Below are positions 58,740 to 64,000 of a stretch of DNA of 64,000 nt, in pieces. Position 1 is the stretch's first letter. Each line of letters begins with the position of its first letter. This DNA comes from Streptomyces lincolnensis. GTDB taxonomy: Bacteria > Actinomycetota > Actinomycetes > Streptomycetales > Streptomycetaceae. A model generated the notes under the pieces. The model searched no databases, was not told the origin of the DNA, and saw only the letters and a list, made by a program, of their open reading frames with translations. The stretch is taken from the NCBI RefSeq assembly GCF_021173675.1, contig NZ_JAIHON010000007.1, positions 62,001 to 126,000 of the forward strand, given 5' to 3'. The position numbers and the translations under genes were made by a program.

Positions 58740-59593
58740 TGCGCATCTTCGACCCCCACATCCACATGACCTCCCGCACCACCGACGACTACGAGGCGAT
58801 GTACGCGGCCGGCGTTCGGGCCGTGGTCGAGCCGTCGTTCTGGCTCGGCCAGCCGCGCACCTCGGTGGCCAGCTTCACCGACTACTTCGACGCCCTGCTC
58901 GGCTGGGAGCCGTACCGCGCCGCCCAGTTCGGCATCCAGCACCGCTGCACCATCGCCCTCAACCCCAAGGAGGCCAACGACCCCCGCTGCACAGGGGTGT
59001 TGGACGTACTGCCCCGCTACCTCGCCAAGGACGGCGTGGTGGCCGTCGGCGAGATCGGCTACGACTCCATGACCCCCGAGGAGGACGAGGCGCTGGCCCG
59101 CCAGCTCCAGCTCGCCGTCGAGCACGAGCTGCCCGTGCTGGTCCACACCCCGCACCGCGACAAGGCCGTCGGCACCCGCCGCACCCTCGACGTGGTCCGC
59201 GAGTCCGGCATCCCGCCCGAGCACGTCCTCGTCGACCACCTCACCGAACTCACGGTGGACAAGGTCGCCGACAGCGGCTGCTGGATGGGCTTCTCCATCT
59301 ACCCGGACACCAAGATGAGCGAGGACCGCATGGTGCGGATCCTGAAGGAGCACGGCACCGACCGGATGCTCGTCAACTCGGCCGCCGACTGGGGCCGCAG
59401 CGATCCCCTCAAGACCAGGAAGACCGCCGACGCGATGCTCGCCGCCGGCTTCGACGACGACACCGTCGACCAGGTCATGTGGCGCAACCCGGTGGCCTTC
59501 TACGGCCAGAGCGGCCGCCTGGACCTCGAAGACGTCAAGCAGGACGACACGGCACTCTTCGAGGGCAACTCGATCAAACGCGGCGGGGAGTGA
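58739..59593 (+). CDS. eboB: TatD-like metal-dependent hydrolase, EboB type
   Basis: A 284-aa amidohydrolase-fold protein. Metal ligands: His-x-His in FDPHIHM at 5-10, Glu in VAVGEIGYD, His in LVHTPH, His in VDHLTE and Asp in NSAADWG. TatD enzymes act as nucleases or small hydrolases; EboB members work in the ebo metabolite pathway with unknown substrate. ATG 58739 overlaps the eboA stop by 1 base. The next gene follows 7 bp later. Confidence 0.9.
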   Translation: MRIFDPHIHMTSRTTDDYEAMYAAGVRAVVEPSFWLGQPRTSVASFTDYFDALLGWEPYRAAQFGIQHRCTIALNPKEANDPRCTGVLDVLPRYLAKDGVVAVGEIGYDSMTPEEDEALARQLQLAVEHELPVLVHTPHRDKAVGTRRTLDVVRESGIPPEHVLVDHLTELTVDKVADSGCWMGFSIYPDTKMSEDRMVRILKEHGTDRMLVNSAADWGRSDPLKTRKTADAMLAAGFDDDTVDQVMWRNPVAFYGQSGRLDLEDVKQDDTALFEGNSIKRGGE

Positions 59594-59600
59594 GCCTCCG

Positions 59601-60833
59601 GTGCGCTTCCGGCACAACGACGGCACCACCGTCCACCTCGCCTACTGCAGCAACGTCCACCAGGCCGAGGACCTCGACGGCGTGGTGGCCCAACTCGCCT
59701 CCCACACCGAGCCGGTACGGCACACCCTCGGCGCCGACCTGCTCGGCATCGGCCTGTGGCTGGCCCGTGACGTGGTCACCGAACTGTCGGAGCACCCCGA
59801 CGCCGTACGCCGTCTACGCGCGGAGCTGACCACCCGCGGCCTGGAGACCGTCACCCTCAACGCCTTCCCCTACGGCGGATTCCACCGCGAGGTCGTCAAG
59901 AAGGACGTCTACCTGCCCGACTGGACCGACCCCGCCCGCCTGCGCTACACCGTCGACTGCGCCCGGGTCCTGACAGGCCTCCTGCCGGACGACGCCCGCC
60001 GCGGCAGTGTCTCCACCCTGCCCCTGGCCTGGCGCGCCCCCTGGCCGACCGCCGCCCGGGACGCGGCCCGCCGGGCCACGGATCAACTCGCCTCGGAACT
60101 GGCGCGGTTGGAGAACGAGACCGGCAGAGCGGTCCGGGTCGGCTTCGAGCCCGAACCCGGCTGCGTGGTGGAGAACACCGTCCAGGCCGCCCGGGAACTC
60201 GGGGGAGTGGACCCCGAACGGCTCGGGATCTGCCTGGACACCTGCCATCTCGCCGTACAGTTCGAGGAACCCGCCCAGGCGCTGCGCCGCCTCGCCGACG
60301 CCGGCCTTCCGGTCGTCAAGGTCCAGGCGTCCAGCGCCCTCCAGGCCGACGACCCGGCCGACCCCGAGGCCCGGCGCGCCCTCGCCCGGTTCGCCGAGCC
60401 CCGTTTCCTGCACCAGACCCGTACCGCCACCGGCGGCGCGGTCACCGGCGCGGTCACCGGAGTGGACGACCTCCCGGACGCCCTCGCCGGCGGCCTGGAC
60501 AGCGGCTCCGCCTGGCGGGTGCACTTCCACGCACCCCTGCACGCCGACCCCGAACCGCCGTTGCGCACCACGGCGCCCGAACTGACCGCCGCACTGAGGG
60601 AGCTGGTCGGCGGACCGCGGGCGCTCACCGACCACATCGAGGTCGAGACCTACACCTGGTCGGTGCTGCCCGCACACCTGCGCCCGAAGGACCGCGCGGG
60701 CCTCGTCGCGGGCCTGGCCGCCGAACTGGCCTGGACCCGCGACCGTTTCGAGGACCTCGGCCTGAAATCCCTCCCACAGCCGCTCCCACAGCCGCTCCCG
60801 CAGTCCCTCCCGCGAAAGGAACGCCTCTCATGA
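59601..60833 (+). CDS. eboE: EboE-type TIM-barrel metabolite traffic protein
   Basis: A 410-aa protein with an AP-endonuclease-2/xylose isomerase-like barrel: VHLAYCSNVHQAEDLDG, TLNAFPYGGFHREVVK, GFEPEPGCVVENT (metal Glu), CLDTCHLAVQFEE (metal Asp/His) and LHADPEPPLRTT. This is the pattern of proteins named EboE. The C-terminus ends in a short PLPQ repeat. GTG 59601 follows GGGGAG. Its stop overlaps the next ATG (ATGA, 60830-60833), so the two are coupled. Confidence 0.88.
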   Translation: MRFRHNDGTTVHLAYCSNVHQAEDLDGVVAQLASHTEPVRHTLGADLLGIGLWLARDVVTELSEHPDAVRRLRAELTTRGLETVTLNAFPYGGFHREVVKKDVYLPDWTDPARLRYTVDCARVLTGLLPDDARRGSVSTLPLAWRAPWPTAARDAARRATDQLASELARLENETGRAVRVGFEPEPGCVVENTVQAARELGGVDPERLGICLDTCHLAVQFEEPAQALRRLADAGLPVVKVQASSALQADDPADPEARRALARFAEPRFLHQTRTATGGAVTGAVTGVDDLPDALAGGLDSGSAWRVHFHAPLHADPEPPLRTTAPELTAALRELVGGPRALTDHIEVETYTWSVLPAHLRPKDRAGLVAGLAAELAWTRDRFEDLGLKSLPQPLPQPLPQSLPRKERLS

Positions 60834-62206
60834 CGAGACTGGTCGTCCTCGACATCGTCGGACTCACCCCCCGCATGCTGCGCCACATGCCCGCCGTCTC
60901 GGCCGTCGCCGACCAGGGCTTCCAGGCCCGCCTGGGCACCGTGCTGCCCGCCGTGACCTGCTCCGTGCAGTCCACCCTCCTCACCGGCACCCGGCCCTCC
61001 GAGCACGGTGTCGTCGGCAACGGCTGGTACTTCCGCGACCTGGGCGAAGTGCTGCTGTGGCGGCAGCACAACGCCCTGGTCGGCGGGGAGAAGATCTGGC
61101 ACACCGCCCGCCGTTCCCGGCCCGACTACAAGGTCGCCAACGTCTGCTGGTGGTACGCCATGGGCGCCGACGTCGACCTCACCGTCACCCCGCGCCCCGT
61201 CTACTACTCCGACGGCCGCAAGGAACCCGACTGCTACACCCGCCCGCCCGCCCTGCACGACGAACTCACCGACAGGCTGGGCCCGTTCCCCCTGTTCACC
61301 TACTGGGGACCCAACGCGGGCATGCCCTCCAGCCAGTGGATCCTCGCCGCGGCCCGCCAGATCTTCGACGAGCACCGCCCCGACCTGACCCTGGTCTACG
61401 TCCCGCACCTGGACTACGAGCCCCAGCGCTCCGGCCCCGGCTCCCCGCAGTCCGCCCGCGAGGCCCGACGGCTCGACGAGGCGCTGCGCCCCCTCCTGGA
61501 GCACTTCCGCCGCGAGGACGCCACCGTCGTGATCCTCAGCGAGTACGGCATAGCGCCCGTCTCCCGCCCCGTCGACATCAACCGCGCGCTGCGCCGGGCC
61601 GGACTGCTCGAAGTCCACACCCAGGACGGCATGGAGTACCTCGACCCGTGGACCTCCCGTGCCTTCGCCGTCGCCGACCACCAGATCGCCCACGTCTACG
61701 TCCGTGACCCGGCCGACCTCGCCAAGACCGCGGAGATCGTCGCCGGCCTCGACGGCGTGGACGAGGTGCTCGACGAGGACGGCAAGGCCCGCCACGGACT
61801 CGCGCACGAACGCTCCGGAGAGCTGGTCGCCGTGGCGGACCCGGACGCCTGGTTCACGTACTACTACTGGCTGGACGACGAGCGCGCCCCCGACTTCGCC
61901 CGCCAGGTCGAGATCCACCGCAAACCCGGCTACGACCCCGCCGAACTCCTCTACGACCCCGCCGTGCCCGGCGTGAAGGCCCGCGCCATCGGCCAGGTCG
62001 CCCGCAAGAAGGCCGGCCTGCGCTACCGGATCAAGACCGTCCCCCTGGACCCGTCCGGCGTACGCGGCAGTCACGGCCGTCTCCCGCGGGATCCGCAGGA
62101 CAGCCCCGTCCTGCTCTGCTCCCGGCCCGACCTCGCCCGGGACGACATCGACGCGACCGAGGTCAAGGACCTCCTCCTGACCCTGGCCGGCATCCCCGCA
62201 CCCTGA
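60830..62206 (+). CDS. eboF: Nucleotide pyrophosphatase/phosphodiesterase family protein, EboF type
   Basis: A 458-aa alkaline-phosphatase-superfamily enzyme. VVLDIVGLTPRMLRH (metal Asp8-type site), CSVQSTLLTGTRPSEHG (nucleophile Thr in the TLLTG region, HGVVGNG), YVPHLDYEPQ and ILSEYGI are the type I phosphodiesterase landmarks. There is no signal peptide, so it seems cytoplasmic here. In ebo clusters it may release a nucleotide- or phosphate-activated product. GAAAGGA lies upstream of ATG 60830. The P450 gene follows after 29 bp. Confidence 0.9.
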   Translation: MTRLVVLDIVGLTPRMLRHMPAVSAVADQGFQARLGTVLPAVTCSVQSTLLTGTRPSEHGVVGNGWYFRDLGEVLLWRQHNALVGGEKIWHTARRSRPDYKVANVCWWYAMGADVDLTVTPRPVYYSDGRKEPDCYTRPPALHDELTDRLGPFPLFTYWGPNAGMPSSQWILAAARQIFDEHRPDLTLVYVPHLDYEPQRSGPGSPQSAREARRLDEALRPLLEHFRREDATVVILSEYGIAPVSRPVDINRALRRAGLLEVHTQDGMEYLDPWTSRAFAVADHQIAHVYVRDPADLAKTAEIVAGLDGVDEVLDEDGKARHGLAHERSGELVAVADPDAWFTYYYWLDDERAPDFARQVEIHRKPGYDPAELLYDPAVPGVKARAIGQVARKKAGLRYRIKTVPLDPSGVRGSHGRLPRDPQDSPVLLCSRPDLARDDIDATEVKDLLLTLAGIPAP

Positions 62207-62235
62207 CCCCCGCACCACGCACCGGAGCCCCCCAC

Positions 62236-63429
62236 ATGCACACGACCGACACCCCGCCACCCCTGCCCACCCGCCGCCCCCTCCTCGATCCCGCCCCCGA
62301 GTACGGGCGTTGGCTCGCCGAACGGCCCCTCGTCAGGATCAGCCTGTGGGGCGACACGCACCCCTGGCTCGTGACCCGGCACGAGGACGCCCGCGCCGTC
62401 CTCAGCGACCCGCGGTTCAGCTCCCGGAACACCCGGCCGGGCTTCCCCGGCCTCCAGCCGACGCCCCCGCCACCCACCCCCGGGCAGCTGTTCTCGATGG
62501 ACCCGCCCGACCACACGCGGCTGCGGCGCATGCTCATCCCCGAGTTCACCTTCCGCCGGGTCGAGCAACTGCGGCCGGCGATCCGGACCATCACCGGCGA
62601 GCTCCTCGACAGCCTCGTCGAACAGGAGCAACCCGCCGACCTCGTCGAGCACTTCACCCTGCCGCTGCCCCTGCTGGTCATCTGCGAGCTGCTCGGAGTG
62701 CCCTACGCCGACCGGGACTTCATCCACCGGCAGGCCGCCGCCTTCGCCACCGTCACCGCCGGACCCGAGGCGATGCGGGCCGGCTGGGCAGCCCTCTTCG
62801 GCTACCTCCAGGAACTCCTCGCCGCCAAGTCGCGCGAACCGGGCGACGACCTGATGAGCAAACTCGCCACGGAACGGGTCGCCACCGGCGAGGCCACCCC
62901 GGCGGAAGCGGCCGGGATGCTCGTCCAGCTGCTGATCGCCGGACACGAGACGACCGCCAGCATGCTCTCCCTCGGCGCGATCGCCCTGCTGCGCCACCCC
63001 GACCAACTCACCGCGCTGCGCGCCGACGACGACCTGGTGCCGGGCGCGGTGGAGGAACTCCTGCGCTATCTGACGGTCGTCCACATCGGCATGCGCCGCA
63101 TCGCCACCGAGGACGTCGAGATCGGCGGCGTCACCGTCCGGGCCGGCGAGGGCGTGGTGGTCGCCCTCCAGGTGGCCAACCGCGACCCGGCCGTCTTCGC
63201 CGGCCCCGACACCCTCGACCTCACCCGGGACGCCGGACAGCACCTGGCCTTCGGGCACGGACTGCACCACTGCCTGGGCCAGTCGCTGGCCCGGGCCGAA
63301 CTCCAGATCGCGCTGCCGATGCTCTTCCGGCGGCTGCCCGGACTGCGCCTGACCGGCACCGCTCCCGAGGAGTACGCCTTCGAGGGCCGCGCGATCCACG
63401 GCGTACGGGAGCTGCCCGTGGCCTGGTAG
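62236..63429 (+). CDS. Cytochrome P450
   Basis: A 397-aa soluble bacterial P450 (CYP105/107-like in style). The oxygen-binding helix is AGHETT at 235-240, the ExxR motif lies in EELLRYL, and the heme loop is FGHGLHHCLGQSLA with Cys346 as ligand. It needs ferredoxin partners, which are not encoded nearby. It follows the EboF-type gene by 29 bp on the same strand and is closed by a hairpin, so it is likely the last gene of the ebo operon and may tailor its product. ATG 62236 has a GGAG at 62223-62226. Confidence 0.92.
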   Translation: MHTTDTPPPLPTRRPLLDPAPEYGRWLAERPLVRISLWGDTHPWLVTRHEDARAVLSDPRFSSRNTRPGFPGLQPTPPPPTPGQLFSMDPPDHTRLRRMLIPEFTFRRVEQLRPAIRTITGELLDSLVEQEQPADLVEHFTLPLPLLVICELLGVPYADRDFIHRQAAAFATVTAGPEAMRAGWAALFGYLQELLAAKSREPGDDLMSKLATERVATGEATPAEAAGMLVQLLIAGHETTASMLSLGAIALLRHPDQLTALRADDDLVPGAVEELLRYLTVVHIGMRRIATEDVEIGGVTVRAGEGVVVALQVANRDPAVFAGPDTLDLTRDAGQHLAFGHGLHHCLGQSLARAELQIALPMLFRRLPGLRLTGTAPEEYAFEGRAIHGVRELPVAW

Positions 63430-63443
63430 GGGGCGCGACCGAA

Positions 63444-63478
63444 CGGGCTCCGTGGACCGTCGTGCGCCACGGAGCCCG
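63444..63478 (+). terminator. Hairpin terminator after the P450
   Basis: CGGGCTCCGTGG (63444-63455) pairs perfectly over 12 bp with 63467-63478, loop 11 nt, 14 nt after the P450 stop. Confidence 0.75.
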
Positions 63479-63489
63479 CGCGCCCGCCG

Positions 63490-63552
63490 CGACGCGGATC
63501 AGGCCGTGCGGATCAGGCGGTGTGCATCAGGTGGTGCGGGTCAGGCCGTGTG
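63490..63552. repeat. Degenerate 14-bp tandem repeats at the protease 3' end
   Basis: About four and a half units of the type GTGCGGATCAGGCG in a row. The last units overlap the last codons and the stop of the S1 protease gene. Each unit holds TCAGG, that is a CCTGA on the minus strand, so the stop codon context itself has been copied. Confidence 0.6.
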
Positions 63553-64000
63553 GAGCCGCAGCCCGTACCGGTTGAGGATCTCGTTGACCGGCTGGTACCA
63601 GGTCTCGCCGCCGCTGGAGCAGTTGCCCCAGCCGCCGGAGGTGACGCCCTGGGCCTGGTCGCCGCTGATGAAGGAGCCGCCGGAGTCACCGCCCTCGGCG
63701 CACACACTCGTCTTCGTCATCTGATGGACGGCACCCTGGCTGTAGTTGACGGTCTCGTTCTTGGCCAGAACGGTTCCGCAGCGCCAGTGCGTGGTGGAGC
63801 CGGACCGGCAGATCGAGGCACCCACGGGCGCCTCGGCGGAGCCGCGGACCAGCCGGTCGGGGATGGTGCCCCAGCCGAGCACCACCGGCACGGTCCACCA
63901 GCCGCTGCCGACACTCACCCACGCGTAGTCGTCGCCCGGGAACGACGACCCCTGGAAGGTGCCGACATAAGACCGGTCCCAGCCGTACACGGCGGCACCC
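63541..64000 (-). CDS. Secreted S1 family serine protease (streptogrisin/alpha-lytic type), C-terminal part
   Basis: The 3' part of a chymotrypsin-like protease whose start lies beyond the right edge; the frame stays open to base 63999. About 153 residues are visible. The nucleophile Ser is in CAEGGDSGGSFI, with the Cys before it and the later NCSSGG forming the usual disulfide pair, and CRSGSTTHWRCG forming another. HQMTKTSVCAEGGDSGG is typical of streptogrisin-like secreted proteases. The catalytic His and Asp would be upstream of the visible part. It is convergent with the P450 gene. Confidence 0.92.
   Translation of the reverse strand, partial: GAAVYGWDRSYVGTFQGSSFPGDDYAWVSVGSGWWTVPVVLGWGTIPDRLVRGSAEAPVGASICRSGSTTHWRCGTVLAKNETVNYSQGAVHQMTKTSVCAEGGDSGGSFISGDQAQGVTSGGWGNCSSGGETWYQPVNEILNRYGLRLHTA

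Noticed and set aside
1..64000. CRISPR arrays, tRNA/rRNA genes, insertion sequences, prophage or attachment sites
   Set aside because: None seen on either strand by eye. tRNA genes are short and could be missed, but no gap shows a cloverleaf with a TTC-type T-loop that I could support.

Overview
The window is very GC-rich chromosomal DNA from an actinomycete, almost certainly a Streptomyces. The signs are GC-saturated third codon positions, GTG starts with GTGA/ATGA overlaps, a SARP regulator, a Ser/Thr kinase with an outer domain, a deazaflavin-dependent oxidoreductase, a mycothiol-type maleylpyruvate isomerase-fold protein and DUF families typical of Streptomyces. I see no tRNA, rRNA, CRISPR array, insertion sequence or phage gene. 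Both ends cut genes: a DUF6421 protein on the left and a secreted S1 protease on the right.

Region by region. 1-10.2 kb is housekeeping: DUF6421/SDR/threonine aldolase, a secreted protein, a transglutaminase-like and B3/4 protein pair, a PlsC acyltransferase, a DUF4395/thioredoxin pair, a flavin reductase preceded by a Cys-rich leader peptide, and etfBA closed by an 18-bp-stem terminator. 10.2-20.7 kb holds a secreted endonuclease/exonuclease/phosphatase, a DUF6986 aldolase with an operator-like inverted repeat at its promoter, a receptor-type Ser/Thr kinase, a LacI regulator divergent from a ROK kinase, a TIGR01777 epimerase with a perfect 18-bp palindrome over its promoter, and a TmrB-like kinase fused to a NUDIX domain. 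21.0-27.2 kb is a five-gene peptide ABC importer in the order permease, binding protein, permease, ATPase, ATPase. 27-40.4 kb carries a kinase-fold protein, an M20 dipeptidase, a geranylgeranyl-reductase-like flavoprotein, a TetR/deazaflavin oxidoreductase pair, a SARP/MMPL pair (the MMPL gene is frameshifted), a two-component system and a MarR/MFS pair.

40.4-46.8 kb is a small inositol-type locus: an IolT-like transporter, an IolG-like dehydrogenase, an IolH-like isomerase, a 132-aa internally deleted isomerase remnant, a LacI regulator and an orphan sugar-binding lipoprotein. Two promoters here share a TTGACA box and the same CTAG-GCGC operator, which defines a likely local regulon. 46.9-53.6 kb has a 3-hydroxybutyrate-oligomer hydrolase and a CitMHS transporter/LysR/CaiB CoA-transferase/CitE-like lyase set that reads as a CoA-dependent route for citrate or citramalate. 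53.6-63.4 kb is an ebo-type cluster (EboC, TIM barrel, EboA, EboB, EboE, EboF) running into a cytochrome P450, divergent from a ThuA-Gfo/Idh pair. EboD is not present.

The least explained parts are the ebo-P450 operon, the dual-operator inositol locus with its deletion remnant, the leader peptide, and several strong palindromes at divergent promoters.
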